64,000 bases of DNA from Halichondria panicea. Taxonomy: Eukaryota; Porifera; Demospongiae; Suberitida; Halichondriidae. The stretch's first letter is position 1. The number at the start of each line of letters is the position of its first letter. The stretch is taken from the NCBI RefSeq assembly GCF_963675165.1, contig NC_087393.1, positions 3,787,502-3,851,501 of the forward strand. The letters run 5' to 3'. Position numbers and translations under genes: made by a program. Below the pieces are notes generated by a model. The model was not told where the DNA came from. It saw only the letters and a list, made by a program, of their open reading frames with translations, and ran no database searches. This document shows, one piece after another, positions 19,504-32,660 of the stretch.

Positions 19504-22500
19504 CTAATATTCGGTTAGTTGCAAGAACAACGCTTTGAGGAGCCTAGCTTGATAAGTAACAGTATTCCTTCCAATATCTATGGAGTCGTGCTGTAGGGGT
19601 TGCTCGGATACGGCCGGTATGTTGCGCCCATAAGCTGCATGAAATAAATGCAAAACAGCATTAAACAATAAAGTACTGTGTGTAATGGAGGCTTGGGCTA
19701 AAGGGATATAAATGCTGATTACGACTACATGTAGGAGCTTCATGTATTAGTGTACACTATAGAATTGAAAGGTTGTGGTGTGACATTGTACAATACTACA
19801 TATGCACACACCTTCACAGTGCTCGAAGAACTGAATAATGTCGCGAGCCACATCGTCCTTCAACATTATCATGTGCTTTGACTGTGTGAAAAATATGCAA
19901 TCACAACAAACACTGAATTTAATGTTAGGTTGTTATAATTCTTACCATGTTTTCAAGCAGAGAGCAGAAACATCTTTTTGCATAATACCAAGTGTCTGTA
20001 CCAAGCTGGTATAATTATAAGAAAGAGATAAGACTATATATAAAACAACATGTGAATAAGGATTGTACTTTTTTGCTGTATGGTTCCAAGCTCTTCATGA
20101 TACGAGCCACTCCAAACTCATAATTACCCTTGGCGCAGTACAGAGTGCTGTGTGTATGGTGAAGCATGTGTAAGACATCATATCATTACCGGCACAGCAG
20201 TTTCTCTTACCCAATCACTAGGTTGACAATACACAAGTGGTACAGCTTCTTGTCTGGTTCCTCGTAGGAAAGATCTTCCTACAACAGTATAACAAAATTA
20301 GTAGCTCGGGTCTAGAAGATAATAATTACACGTACCTCCTCTTTCTCAATTTTCTTCATTATTTCCTCGGCCTGTTGGAGAAGTAGTATGAGCAAAATGA
20401 AAACATGCAAAGGTTTCAATAAGCTTATACCTACATGGGTTGGTAAATTCTTAAGACATGCATCCAGCCTGTTTTATTGGTTTCCCTTGGGTGCTCATGA
20501 CGTAGATATAATGTACACATTTTTACTGTACTTGTAGTCGTAATGGTATAAAAACAATACACATAAACTGGCCAATACTCTGACTGTAGCATTATACAAT
20601 ACATACCTCCTCAGTGTGTCCAGTCATGATGTAGGAGACACAAATGTTTGCTAAAATGATTGCACTGACCCCAACAAGCTGTAGCAGATAACAACCTTGT
20701 TCTACGCACACACATAATTATAGTTAAGGATTGCTCACGTTGTCAAAGTGTTTCTTGACAATAGACTCATAGAACCCTGCTGCTTCCTTAAACTTTGTCT
20801 CCTAAATAGTAGACAGTAAGACTTTACAAATGTACAGGTGTTCAACTACTGTACAAGAATAATTATACTGCAGTAAATAATTATCACACGGTTTTATATT
20901 GTTACATTTCAAACAGTATGAGGAATTTACAAGGACACGTACCTGCATGAAGAGTACATGTGCCACATTGAGCTTCCACACGTCATGCTCACTGCAGAAC
21001 TCCACACTCTTCCTAAAGGTGGCCTCCACTTGACTGTAGTCTTCTTTGTCCCAGTAGATCTTGGCCTGGGTCATCAACACAGGGATGTAGCTATAAGTGG
21101 AACCAAAGAAACATTCTGTTTAGCTACAACAACAATTTCACAATAAGTGCCACTATAATAAGTAGGTTACAATCTTATAGTGTGCGTTGTGGCCCAAATC
21201 TCTAACAGCTAGAGCCCCCCTCCCCCATAACACACACTCACCACTCTAAAGTATCATCATATTCCTCCACCGCTCTTTTGACGGCCTCATCGTCATGGTT
21301 ATGTCGATGTTCCTGCACCTGCTTTGTGAGCTTACGTAGCTTCTCAGTGTGGTTGGTGGCAAGAGCATCCAGCTTCCGGAATGCCTGCATAGGGAAATAC
21401 CAAACTTCAATTCAGAATTTGTGTCTGACACTCATATAGGTATACGTAGCCAACGTATGTACTTTAAACCTCAATTGAAACTACCCCACATTTACTTTAT
21501 GAACTACGCACATGTACGTGAGGGTGTATCATAATAAACAAAAAAACATAGCTCACCTCTTCAGGGGAAGTCTGCTGAGTTATTTGTGCATCAATGAAGT
21601 CCCACAGGTAAGGAGAGAGGCACTTGTAAGTGAGGTGAGCATTCTCAGCCAGCACATCCGCAGCCAGGTCAAAATACTGGATGGAAAAAGAAGTACATGG
21701 AATGATTGGATTTGTACCTTTCTTCTATATACTGTAGGTGGACAATCTTATCACCCTCAAAGATAGTTAGCGAAATACATGTATTCCACTGGCATTTGGC
21801 CATGGTCTCATCACAGACAGTGGATTTGATTGAACCCATCACAGGTATAAACACACCACATCATAATAGCTACTCTAAATTGGACGTTCAAACTCTATTA
21901 GTTCATAAAGTTACAGTACATGAAAAAGGATGAGGAAAAATCCTAACACCGTAGTAGCTGCGAAATTTTAGAGGTGCTTAGTTTTCGCTGTTTTCGTGGG
22001 TTAGCAATCCTACATGAAAATTAAGTCCACAAAAATTATTCTTCAATTAGAATTATCTGCTATAACGTACAAAAATTAAAGGCGTGGCTTCCGGTAAGCA
22101 GTCAACCTACAAATATTATGTAACGAAACGCTTTTAGAAGCATACTTAGCTTTTTAGAAATATAAGTGCCTCGAAAATTTCGCTATACAGTAGTTGAATT
22201 GTGGCATCTTTAATCTATGCTTTAACAGAGCTACATGTACGTAATGCATTGGTCACTCATGATTTGAAGAGCAACTTAATGCATGCAAAAACTTTCACCA
22301 GTATAATATACTCACTTCATGTTTAATGTATAGGAGCAGTAGGTTGGAGAACGTCTCTGGGGGACAGGGTACTTGCTGGAGGAGGAACTGGAGCTTCTCA
22401 AAGCTCTGAGTCGGGCTCTCGTCAATGTTCATCAGGGCCTGGTTGTGCAGCGTCACTGGGTCCAGTTCCTGGGGAGAGGGAGGGATTATTAATCCTATTG

Positions 22501-24682
22501 CTCACACTGCCTCAGTGCGTATGTGTGTGTGTGGGGTGGGGGCGTAACAATTGAAATGTCAAACCTTGAAACAATAATTACAGGTGTTCGTAGGCTCTTC
22601 TCGGTTGAAAAATAATTGAGCACTAGAACGCTACATACCGTAGCTGGCATGCAGTACTCTACAAAGTGATTCCTATCCATACCTCTTCAGATCGTGGGGG
22701 CATGTCAGTGAGAGCCTCTTTAGCTGCCTCATCTGGAGAAGGAGAGGGTTGGTTTGGACAAGGGGTGGCTATAGTAGCTATTAACTCACAATTCTTGAGC
22801 TGGTACTCAATGGCAGCCTTTAGGTTGAACGTCTCAACCAGAGCAGTCTCATTAAGAACCTGCATGGAGATAGTGAGCATATAATTATATAATTATGTAC
22901 TGTTCTACATGTACATATACAATGTACACGTATTTTGAAGGGGTACCCACCCTCTCCCCCCCAAAAGCCTTGCATGAGCAGAAGGTCTCTATACTCACCG
23001 CTGTGTTTCCAACACTCCTCACATCCACACCTTCAGTCTGCATGCCCACACTCAACTCTGCATGGAGGAAATGTGACGAATTAATTTCAGTTTTCAACTA
23101 ACAATCTCCCAAGTCCCAAAATACAGTTGCCTTAGTGAGCTGTGAAATTACATTAAGACTCTAACTGCATAGCTGCATGGTACAGCGTGGAGTGACTGTT
23201 GACAGTGTACAATACCTGGGTGCTCTTTGATTCCTCTCTCAATGATCTCTGTGATGTACTTGAGAGCGGCAGCGTACTGTTTCATCATGTAATGGCACAG
23301 TGCTATACAGTAACAGGTGTCAGCATTGTAGCCCGTCACTTGCAGTACACTGTTGAAATGACTACATGCCTCACTGTAACGCTTCTCCTGCACAGAGAAA
23401 TGAGGACATGTACCGTATAAATCTCAGTCAAAAGCACAAAGATACGTTCAAAGGGTCATGTCTAGGTGCAATTAATCAACTTTCTGGGACCAACCTATGT
23501 ATTACAGTGTGGTACATTTCGTGCACACATTAAAGGACCGGTATACTAACCTTGAATAAGGTACAGGCCATGTTGAAGCTAGAATCAGGATCATCGGAAG
23601 CACACTGCTCCACAAGGGTCTGTACAATAAATCACTCGATTAGAGTGTGAGCAGTTCATGTTAGAAAGGTCACCTTAGCATTGGGGAGGTCATCTTCTGC
23701 ATACTTTATAGAAGCTTGAAGCTTTAAAATCTGCGTTAATTAAAACATAAGAACGTGATTACTACTGGATATAATTCTGAAGCTTGTACCGAAAATTACC
23801 AACAATAATACTCGATCATCTTCACAATATTTGAATTCGAAATGCGAAGTGACACTCTACATACCTGTGTATGGTAGGTAGGGTTCTCAATCTGACAAGA
23901 AGCCTTCATGGCCTCAGGGTAAGAACATGCCTTGTATAGAGCCTGTGGTGAACAACAGTGACGGATGAGATAATGGGGGGGGGCATGGCTACTGGCTGGG
24001 GGGACTGACCTGAGCATAGTAGAGTCGATAGTCGTCTACTTCAGGATGCAACTGAATGAGTTGCTCGTAACTAAGGTGGTGTATGTATGTATAATATATG
24101 GCCTATGGCTTTTGGAGTAAATGTATACAGATATGAGGATGAAAACTTAGAGCGGTGTGCACACAACATATAGGGAATGCGAAGTATTATTCCAATAAAG
24201 TACATTTTGAGAGCACCATTTGTATTGGGAAGGTGCGATGTTTGGAGAGGGATGATTCTAACTACGTATACATGTAATTGAGATGGTCCTTAGGTGGTTC
24301 CACTAATATAGTAAGGTGTAGGGGGGAACTAGTTTCAACTAGCATGCATGCGTGAATGTATCTGTAAACATGATTAGGATATTCAATCAGTAGGTACAAG
24401 GTGCGAGTGTGCTTCACTCACCAGTCTGCTGCTGAGGCAAAGTCTTGCACATGGAAATAGCAGAATCCGAGGAGGGATAGTGCTGCCCTGGACTTGGGAT
24501 ACTGTTGAAGTTCTAGACTCAATATCTGGATCACTTCACCATAGCGATGCTCCTTAATCTGAGCACAGTACACGTACACAGGTAAAAATCCATAGCATGC
24601 TATTATCTCTAGCTCTGCTTGACCTCACCATTCCATAAATGGTCTGAGTGTATTGTCCCTCGGGTACTCTCAGGTTAGCCAT
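19504..24682 (-). CDS. TTC30: Intraflagellar transport protein IFT70 / TTC30
   Basis: TPR-repeat subunit of the IFT-B complex, needed to build cilia. I assembled 22 exons on GT-AG boundaries (minus order): 24682-24629, 24558-24422, 24070-24010, 23942-23875, 23730-23674, 23619-23551, 23387-23216, 23057-22999, 22859-22790, 22732-22683, 22468-22316, 21676-21556, 21384-21242, 21090-20943, 20801-20739, 20678-20607, 20371-20336, 20278-20211, 20147-20069, 20005-19946, 19881-19812, 19634-19504. They total 1941 nt, in frame, 646 aa; vertebrate TTC30 proteins are about 665 aa. Signature blocks include ALYKACSYPEA, VDVRSVGNTA, TALVETFNLKAAIEYQLKN, FRKSVEFC, DVWKLNVAHVLFMQ and the C-terminal GRNIPAV..QPL..GRNTVTY. 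It is divergent from POLG2. Confidence 0.95.
21951..22190. repeat. MITE family A copy in an IFT70 intron
   Basis: About 240 bp bounded by inverted GCGAAATTTT-type ends. It is the reverse orientation of the element at 33170-33380; both share the GCGTGGCTTCCGGTAAGCAG core and the GTGGGTTAGCAATCCTAC edge. It lies in the intron between the exons at 21676 and 22316. Confidence 0.6.
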
Positions 24683-24783
24683 TTTTTCAGCAGTTTGTAT
24701 TCGTCTTTTGCCATAGAAACAGGGTGGCAGGTCAGCCCCCCTATGAATATAATTTACATGGCAATGAATATAATTATCTCCAC
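24683..24783. promoter_or_regulatory. Shared head-to-head promoter, IFT70 / POLG2
   Basis: Only 101 bp separate the IFT70 start codon (minus) and the POLG2 start codon (plus). Both promoters and 5' leaders must lie here or overlap the genes. No TATA element stands out. Confidence 0.6.
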
Positions 24784-27700
24784 ATGGCTCACTCGTTCAG
24801 CAAAATTCTGTCTCTATGTAAACGACGTGGGTTTCTCCTTGAGCTGCAGCGAAAATGCAACGGACAGAAGGGCTCCTATGTCTATGGTCCTTTAGGCGCG
24901 GAGCTAAAGAGGAACATCATCACCGAATGGTAAACAAGTCCACGTGTGCACATATCATATGAGGGCGGCTGTATATGAGGTATAGAGGGTTATTTTCGAG
25001 GCACTAAATTTTCCAAATGACCACACTCCTACAGTACAGAGTGTCTTTCAATACCGGAATACCGGAAAAAAAGCACAATTCCAAGGCACTAAATTTTCGA
25101 GTTCAATCTGCGAAAACGAAAATTTAGTGGCCAGGTATTCCTTAGACAATGTCATGTGAACAATAATTATTTTATACACAATCAAGTAAAAACTGTCAGA
25201 ACATCGATGTAAGCACTTATCATACTTATCATTTAGGTGGTATGCAGTGGTGACTTCCTCCAGTAATGTGCATGGAATCGACTTGAAGACAGTCATACCG
25301 CACGAAAACCTAAATGTGAGTAATTTCCCCACCTTTATACTGCTCATGTAAATTTGTTGTAGATTGCGACTACAGATAGTGATGACTTGATAAATAGAGA
25401 TACCTCAGAGACAACAGATGGTATAATTATATAGAAAAAACATAATTATTTTTATGGCTATAATAATATTAGATACACTGTCGTGTGTGTTGGAGACAGC
25501 CAAATGCATGGACCTTGAGCCTCCATTTGGCATAGCACAAGTTGGTAAGCAACTATTACTACGTACTGCACTGATCACAGTAGATACATAAAGCTCGTTC
25601 CCAGTAGGTTCTATGTTCAAAGAAGGTCTTCCATCTACACACCTCCCTCCTGGGTACGTATAGGGACTTTATATTTATCATACCCACTGATAGAGCTACA
25701 ATTATAAATTATGCACTAGTACAAGTTGTTCATGAGACTGTGTCTAGTGTCCTTAAATTTGATCGATTCCACTTTTTTGCATGAACAACCATTCAGGCAC
25801 ATTTTGCCATGTTATTATTAATTGCTCCACTTCCTCCCCAGATCATGTGATGGCGAGACAATGAATGTTCAGTTCCTCTGCCCCCCTGTCGAGGAGAGGA
25901 GGTGGTTCTCACAGTGGCAGAAGAAGAGACTGAGGTGGTGGAGGAAGGTACTGTAATCTTGACTAAACACACCTCCAGGCCATACAGTAACTTAATGTAG
26001 GCAGAATCCATTATGGCCTTTTAAAAAAGCTATTTTCCTATACCTTGTTAGAGTGCATTCACTTCTTACTTGATATTGCAGCCTGCAGGATAGTTTTGTG
26101 TGTTATTGTATGTCTGTGAAAATGAAAGGTTCCCCTTAGGTCAATATATATATACGTAATTCCATTTTTTTTACCTACCCTGTACAATTGCACTGTTTTC
26201 TTTTACGGTTATTGCTATTCAGTATTCCAGGAATCCGGAACGGTTCAGTCTCGGGGAGGGGACTGAGGAGGATGGAGCCTCCAAACAACAGTGCAGCATT
26301 CAAGTGAGTAGTGTACACCCAGCACACATTTAGTTTTACTGTACCAAAGTTGCTGTGCTGTGTGTGTTTGCTTCTGACTCTGCAAATGTTTTCAAATCTA
26401 CATCTCTGGAAATATGTATGAATATACCCCCATCGTCCCTCTTAATTAAATCATTACCTAGGTAACTATAGAAACAGCCTTTTTCTTGGATTAAAGGATT
26501 TATGTATTACATCATAATTGACATGCCTTCTCCTGTGTAGTACAATTTTCCATGGGGTGCTCAAGATGTGGAGAGCATTAGTAACCGAGGTGACGTGGAA
26601 TGGAGACAGTTAGTCGATGGAGTAGAGAGGAATGAAACCCTGCTAAAGGTGCATGCATGAATGTGGTACTCAACTTAATTGTACTCAACTTAATTGTGCA
26701 AGCCTCTTTAAAAGTGTTAAGCGTCACAATAGAGGGCAGTCAACCAATTACCTCTCTACAGTATTGACTTTTCTGTGTATTTAACAATTAATGGCAGCCA
26801 GCTGCTCCCAATTAATCATAGTTTTAAGCATGAGGTACGTAGTTAGTTATAGTGCCCAAACCAGAGCTGCCATTACTAGTTACACTTCAGATGGAGAAAG
26901 AGAGTCCTTCTTTGCTCTCTATGGCATCAGGTGTTGACAGAGGTGAGACGTCCTTGTTGAGAGTATCCACTGTATTACTGAACACATGCCCTCCTACCTG
27001 CAGCTCTCTGGGCGTACATGTGTGATGCTTACAGTGAAGTGGACAGGCCCCAAGCAGCAGTACACACAACAGTGAGTTTGTGAAAGTCCTTGAGCAAACA
27101 TTTCAAAATGCCTCTTAACCACACAGGTACTCAAACTGCATATGTCACTAGCCCCATACAAAGTGGCAGTGCTACCAAAAGACATAGACAACAGCAAACT
27201 ATGCATGGTAAAGCCTATCCTCTCCACGTCCGCATGTAGTCCTGTGTACAATTCGTGTGATTAGCCAACTATAATAATCATTATAACACGAATAACCTTC
27301 CCCAAAAAATATTTGCGTACCTAAGATAAGCAATGCTAGCAAATTACTGTGTTTTCTCCGGTCCCCCCACATGCAGTACTCTCGGTTGTTGAGTGATGAG
27401 CTGAAGCATGCTGGTATCCCCACCACCTACTCTGAAGCTGGACCATTGGACAACAGACTGACTCTGTGAGTATATACTGCAGTGCGTGCAAACTACACAG
27501 GGGAAAATTTGAATTTTAGACGATTACCAAAATCCAGTTAAACATTGTTCTATAATAGGGGCCCGGCTGCTTGTGCACACATTCATGGTTTGCACATAAT
27601 AATAGTAGTATGTAGTCATGCATGCAACTCTCGAGTTATCATTAATTTGTCTACATTTTTTCGCTATACATGCAGACTAGAAATTCACTACCTTCTTATA

Positions 27701-28202
27701 GGCAAGATGAGTTGGGCACTCCTTATCGTGTTATAACAGAGGCTGGTACTCTAGAGACAGGGATAGTCACTCTGCAAGGCAGGGACACCACCGGAGAGGT
27801 GGGTGGACCACCCTAACAGTATATAGTGATTATCGATTTGTTGGATCCCTTTTTAACTGATAAGTGGATGCAAGAGTAGATAATACATAGTACTCTTCTC
27901 TTGTCTCCGGCCCTGTAGAGATCGAATAGTTAGAGGTCTTTTACGTGTACAGTATTAGGGTGTGGAACAATTTTGATCAATTACCTAACGTATATATCTT
28001 GTGTTAACAGTACTCACAGAAGCCCCCTTAAACATATACATATCAGTACTATGTAACCAGAATGTCCTTCCGCGGGAAGTTAGAGCTTTACTGTCACTGT
28101 GTACCTACTAACATTGCCACACTCCCCCCACAGGAGGATATGAATGGCAAAGACGTTCTACTGTCAATTCAAAGAATGCTCTTTGGTGCCAGAATAAACT
28201 AA
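24784..28202 (+). CDS. POLG2: DNA polymerase gamma accessory subunit (POLG2)
   Basis: Processivity subunit of the mitochondrial replicase, derived from a class II aminoacyl-tRNA synthetase fold. Exons: 24784-24929, 25237-25315, 25363-25420, 25473-25544, 25608-25653, 25842-25947, 26223-26303, 26541-26648, 26891-26942, 27004-27071, 27127-27207, 27377-27465, 27702-27798, 28134-28202. They total 1152 nt, in frame, 383 aa. Family marks: SLCKRRGF and YGPLGAELKRNI in exon 1, WFSQWQKKRLRWWRK, YNFPWGAQDVES, LKLHMSLAPYKVAVLP, and a C-terminal anticodon-binding-like domain ending ETGIVTLQGRDTT. Human POLG2 is 485 aa; this protein is shorter, mainly at the N-terminus and middle. The frame is open upstream of 24784 but has no earlier ATG. 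The mitochondrial targeting peptide is therefore short or missing in this model, and a further 5' exon is possible. Confidence 0.92.
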
Positions 28203-28353
28203 CAGCTATCAATATGGCATTGTATTGCTCAACATGTCATCATCAATCACTACATGTACAACACCATCGTTCAAATTCATGACCTTGTGTTCTCATCATA
28301 ATTTCTTTGATCAATTGCATAACATAAAAAGTGTGTGTAGCTATAATTATCAT

Positions 28354-31016
28354 CTACTTTGATTTTCTGCCTGTCTTGCTAGTTGCAGTCTTGCCAGCCC
28401 CTTTCTTTGCATTGGTATTAAACCCTCGGGACGATTTCTTTACTCCTCCCATCTTGGACCTCTTGGTTGGTTTTTTCCCTTCTCTACCCTCCGACTTTCT
28501 CTTTCTGTGTGTCCTGGGATTAAACAAAGAGAGGGTGAGGGGCACGCAAGACAAACACATAATTATTTGTTGTCAAAAGGTCACTATAATTACATCACAT
28601 GCGACATAGAGTTCTGTAGAGTTTTACAGTAAATTAGTAGAGGGACAAATTTTCAACTGTATAATATCCCTGGTGTAATCTGTAGCTAGTCATGAGTTGA
28701 TCAGTATATACCCCTTGAGGTACATGTACAAGTGGTACGAGGGTATAAAGTGTAGCAGTGTGAATACAGATAAATGAGCGAAAATTAAGCGCTAGTACGA
28801 TGCCTAATTTCAATTGGGGTGGTAACTAAAGCCATGTGAAATAATTACAAATGGTCTAATAGCAATTACTAGTTGCATGCAGGATTATACAAATAAAGAA
28901 TTACGACAGATAAGCCCAGGAACAAAGCATTCGCATGCACACTCTTACTGTGTCTGCTCTGAAGCCAGATGGTCGGTAGTGGCTTTCTTGACATCCAACA
29001 CTTCCCTCTTCTTGCTCAACTTTGAAAGGAGGTCCAAACTTCTCTGTTTTTCAGCACCTGCATCTCCAACTACTGGTGCAAACTGGGGAGGGGGGGCAGT
29101 AACTACGGTTACATAGAATCAATGAATTTCGCATACCCTTCGTTTTTTCTCTCTTTTTTGCTCCGGCTCCTTAGGCTGTACGTACACCACACATTTACAG
29201 AATGCAATTGGATGCATTATACATGTAATTATACGCTATTGCAAAGGTACAGTAGTGCTGGAAATAATTAGTGTTTTAGCCAGGCTCCAAAAACATTAAG
29301 CATTTAACATAAATAACTGTTTCCGCGATATGATGGCCGCTCACATAAATAGCAATAGTCAGAACTACGGTAGCTAGCAAAACACTAATCTTCTACAACT
29401 TTGTTTACATATTATAGCTTCTAGAAACATGGGTAAAATGGACGAACTTACCAGAGAGGGTGTGAACTTCCCCACTGAGGCTGTGGAGGACTTGGCAGTA
29501 CCCAGCGCGCGTGTCAGCTAAGGAGAGTGGGTGGTCATTGTTAGAGCTGCATTCACTGATCTATATGCCGGAACGTACCTCGTGTTTTCCGAGGTTCTTT
29601 GTGAAAGGAGGAGGTAGGGGAACTGTGTGGCAATAATAAGGGAAGTTAGGGAAGTTACACCATTTCTGACTTACTATACACATACGTGTTAAATGATGCA
29701 GAGGCCCCAATGCTACTTTCCTAATTGGTTTGAACTCCCAAACTAGCGTGTACCAATATGAACCTTTCAGTCGTTTTCCCTTCTCTGCCTTGGAGATGTT
29801 GCTAAGTCTCTGGTATTCGTTCTTGGCAATTTTCTCGGCCCTCTCTTTGGAATGCTTCTCAAACTGGTCCTCATTAGGATCTGGTAGTCATAGAAACGTA
29901 GTAATCACAAGACAGTACAGTACCCCAGGCCCTCGACCTAACAGCCGAGAAGGTGAAAAATGCAACAGCATATATCTTACGCAGCACATGTATCTAGGCA
30001 CACACGTACAGTCTCATCCTTTAAAAATAGTCCTCACCCTCCTAACGGATAGAGCAAACAACCCCAACCCCCCTAGAGGTACAGCGTACCTGCGTTGTCA
30101 GGGACCTCCATCATCCAGTTCTGCTTGGTGTCTCCCACCCTATTGTATCCCCACCGCGGCTTCCACTCCTACACAGCAGCTGTAACCCATAGCAAAAATG
30201 AATGGGTGGGGACTCACCTGTGCCTGTTCATCAAACACCATCCTTGATCTTTTTTCTTTTCTTATTCCCTTCTGCTTGGCAAAAAGCTCCCACGTTGTAG
30301 GCGGCCTCGGCTTGGGAATCTGATACAAAAAAGTATTTATACAGTAGTCAGATAGAAAGAAAACACGCATCCCCCCAAAAGACCACCGATAGAAAGAAAA
30401 CACGCATCCCCCCAAAAGACCACCTTTCTATGATAAAATACACGTCATTTCATTTGACAGCGTTTATACAAAGTACAAAAGGCTATTCTTTAAATATCTG
30501 AGGAACTCCTCTAGAAACTACCAGCTTACCCGCTTCTCTCTGGGAAGAACTGTCGTAGGAGAAGGAAGCTACAAAGAGTGTTAAAATGAATGTAGCGATA
30601 AAGGTAACAGGAGAAGTTAACTAACACACCTGAGCCAAAATTAGTCCTTCATCAGTCTTCTCCACAGGTAACTAGGGGAAACAATATCAGCCAGAGGGAT
30701 GCCAGCCATAATGAACTCTACTAGCCTTTTTCGGGTTTCACTCACCTCCCATATTTTATTGAGAAGAAGCTGTGTGTTATCCCTCATGATAGTGTGCAAG
30801 TACTCATCTCTGTTCTTCCTATTAAGCAGAGTCACAATTTAATACCATAGATTGTGAAAAGTAGGAGACTTACTTCAGTTCATCTTCGTTTAAGTTGTTG
30901 AGATCTGTTGCTAAAAGATTTCCTACGTCAAACTGTAACTCTACTTCTTTCTCTACCTCAGTGCTCTTGTATTGAGCTTGCTGTGCAGCTAGAATACTCT
31001 CAGCTTCCATTGCCAT
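28354..31016 (-). CDS. RRS1: Ribosome biogenesis regulatory protein RRS1
   Basis: Nucleolar factor that with RPF2 brings the 5S RNP into pre-60S ribosomes (family knowledge). Twelve exons (minus order): 31016-30874, 30818-30746, 30671-30630, 30568-30530, 30319-30218, 30168-30090, 29880-29764, 29622-29579, 29517-29452, 29175-29137, 29082-28949, 28513-28354. They total 1038 nt, in frame, 345 aa (human RRS1 is 365 aa). Conserved blocks: VELQFDVGNLLATD, RDNTQLLLNKIW, LPREKR, WELFAKQKGIRKEKRSR, WKPRWGYNRVGDTKQNWMME, ADPNEDQF, and GTAKSSTASVGKF. The tail is Lys/Arg-rich as in orthologues. It is convergent with POLG2 (151 bp between stops) and divergent from LAMTOR2. Confidence 0.94.
30350..30423. 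repeat. 37-bp tandem duplication in an RRS1 intron
   Basis: Two adjacent near-identical copies of a 37-bp unit containing GATAGAAAGAAAACACGCAT. It is intronic and not expected to affect the protein. Confidence 0.75.
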
Positions 31017-31250
31017 GATTCCTACTGTCCTCTTCACATAAAACTCACTCCACGTGGACCCTTTATATTTGAAGTGATCTGCTCTAAGTCGCCCTCAATC
31101 CAGAGCGAAAACTCTGGGAGGTGTGGTCTATAGTCACATGAAGGTAACCTTTGACCTACATGTCGTTTTTAGGAAAGAGAACACACACTGGTACATGTTC
31201 TAGTACGTCTAGTCTAGCGCCACTGTTTGAGATCTGAGAAGATTACCAGC
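31017..31250. promoter_or_regulatory. Shared head-to-head promoter, RRS1 / LAMTOR2
   Basis: A 234-bp gap between the two divergent start codons (31016 minus, 31251 plus). No TATA box seen. The arrangement parallels the IFT70/POLG2 pair. Confidence 0.55.
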
Positions 31251-32660
31251 ATGCTGAAACCCAAGGCTCTTACTAAAGTACTGGAGCAGGCGAATACAGG
31301 AGGCATTACCTGTACACTGTGAGTCCAGTGAACACTAAATCAGCCCACTATATAATAATTATATACAAACGTGTTCCATGTATCACAGACTGTTGAACCA
31401 TGAGGGCTCTTTGATGGCATTTGCTGGCAAGACAGAGAGAAAGGAAAATGTGACAGCGGCCATTGCTGCTAATATATGGATGTCTAACGAAAGAGGGGCT
31501 AGAAATGCGTTCCCTGACGAGCCACTAGACTTTATTGTACTGGATTGCTTGGTATGTGCACGACAGGGCTTAGTTCAGGAATTTGACCAAATGCGTGAAA
31601 ATATGGTTTCCAAATATTAAGGAGATGATTAGCATTGGACACTTGCGTCTACCAATGGGGGACCCGGTATTCTCCCCCAGAAAAATCTTTTGAACGAATA
31701 TGATTTTCGAATGGGTTTGGTAAACTTCATACTTCATACCATAGTCCAACAACTAGTTTTGGTTATCCAACTTTAACACCAATGTGTGCTTATCGTATAC
31801 CGTAGTCCTAGAAATGTATGCTAGCAGTAGCATAAAAATGTGCATTTACTAAAAACGTTACGCAATCATCTCGATTAACGCCACGATTGTATAGGCCTAG
31901 AATAAAAGCCTAACTGTGCGATACAAATGTATGTGATAGACAGGCGCTTGCATAAATGCATTAGTTTGTATCACACATACATTTCTAGCACTACAGTAGG
32001 GATGGTTGGGCGATGGTATAGGGCTAAGGTTTGCAGCGACATTGAAGTTACCACAACCATTTTTGTCATTCCAGCTGCAAGCTAAGCGTACAAATATTGT
32101 ACATTGTAGATAATGTCTTTTCCTAATTTCTATACATTTTCTCTCAAGCATCGAAACAGCCCAGTTAAGCGTGTGAACCTTCGACCCCAAAGTCGCTAAT
32201 GTTAAGGGGGTGCAAGTACCAAATTTACCTCTTCCAAATAGGTCAGAACATTTCAAGCTAAAATAAACCCTGCAAAACCCCACCCCATAAGCAGTTTGTG
32301 TAGTGTGTAACATAGCTTATGTGTGAACGGAATGTTTGTGTGTACCAGCCATTGAACAAACAATCATCCATAGTGACCATCCATTTGTATATACTAGCAC
32401 TAGCATTGTGTGTACAGTATCATTGTGTCTGGAACTGTATCATTTCCCCTCTCACTCAGGAAGGAAAGGTAGCCATAAAGAGTGTGGCTAATCTCCTACT
32501 GTGTATATACGCCAGTGGAAATGTTGGTCTAGGACTGCTTAAGGCAAAGGTAATAATGACATCATCACTGTGGTTGCATGTTTTACTCGTTATTATTGTC
32601 CAGGCGGATGCTCTCTCCAAACATCTTGAAGCACCTCTGCTGCAAATATCTACTACATAG
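31251..32660 (+). CDS. LAMTOR2: Ragulator complex subunit LAMTOR2 (p14)
   Basis: Roadblock-fold subunit of the lysosomal Ragulator scaffold that anchors Rag GTPases and MAPK/mTORC1 signalling. Four exons: 31251-31318, 31389-31551, 32460-32549, 32604-32660. They total 378 nt, 125 aa, exactly the length of the human protein. Conserved sequence: MLKPKALTKVLEQANTGGI, LLNHEGSLMAFAGK, VTAAIAANIW, and VANLLLCIYASGNVGLGLLK, then AKADAL. The last intron is only 54 nt. This is the only full copy in the window. The 3' part, from the middle of exon 2 rightward, forms the left edge of the tandem segmental duplication and recurs as broken copies at 40751 and 60471. Confidence 0.95.

Noticed and set aside
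24784-24929. First POLG2 exon as part of glycyl-tRNA synthetase
   Set aside because: The KRRGF and YGPLGAELKRN motifs are shared with that enzyme, but downstream exons (WFSQWQKKRLRWWRK, YNFPWG) match POLG2, which derives from the same fold.
24970-25140. Possible extra exon or gene in the first POLG2 intron
   Set aside because: The sequence is an inverted-repeat relic (GAGGCACTAAATTTT ... AAAATTTAGTG) with no coding signal; the flanking exons join in frame without it.
28331-28609. Plus-strand hydrophobic frame after POLG2
   Set aside because: Antisense shadow of the Lys/Arg-rich RRS1 C-terminus.
31552-31620. LAMTOR2 frame continuing past exon 2 to a stop at 31620
   Set aside because: This is intron read-through; a GT donor follows the codon at 31551 and exon 3 restores the conserved EGKVAI sequence.
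32319-32660. A separate 113-codon gene in the 3' part of LAMTOR2
   Set aside because: It is intron sequence plus exons 3 and 4 read through; the same applies to 41624-41965.
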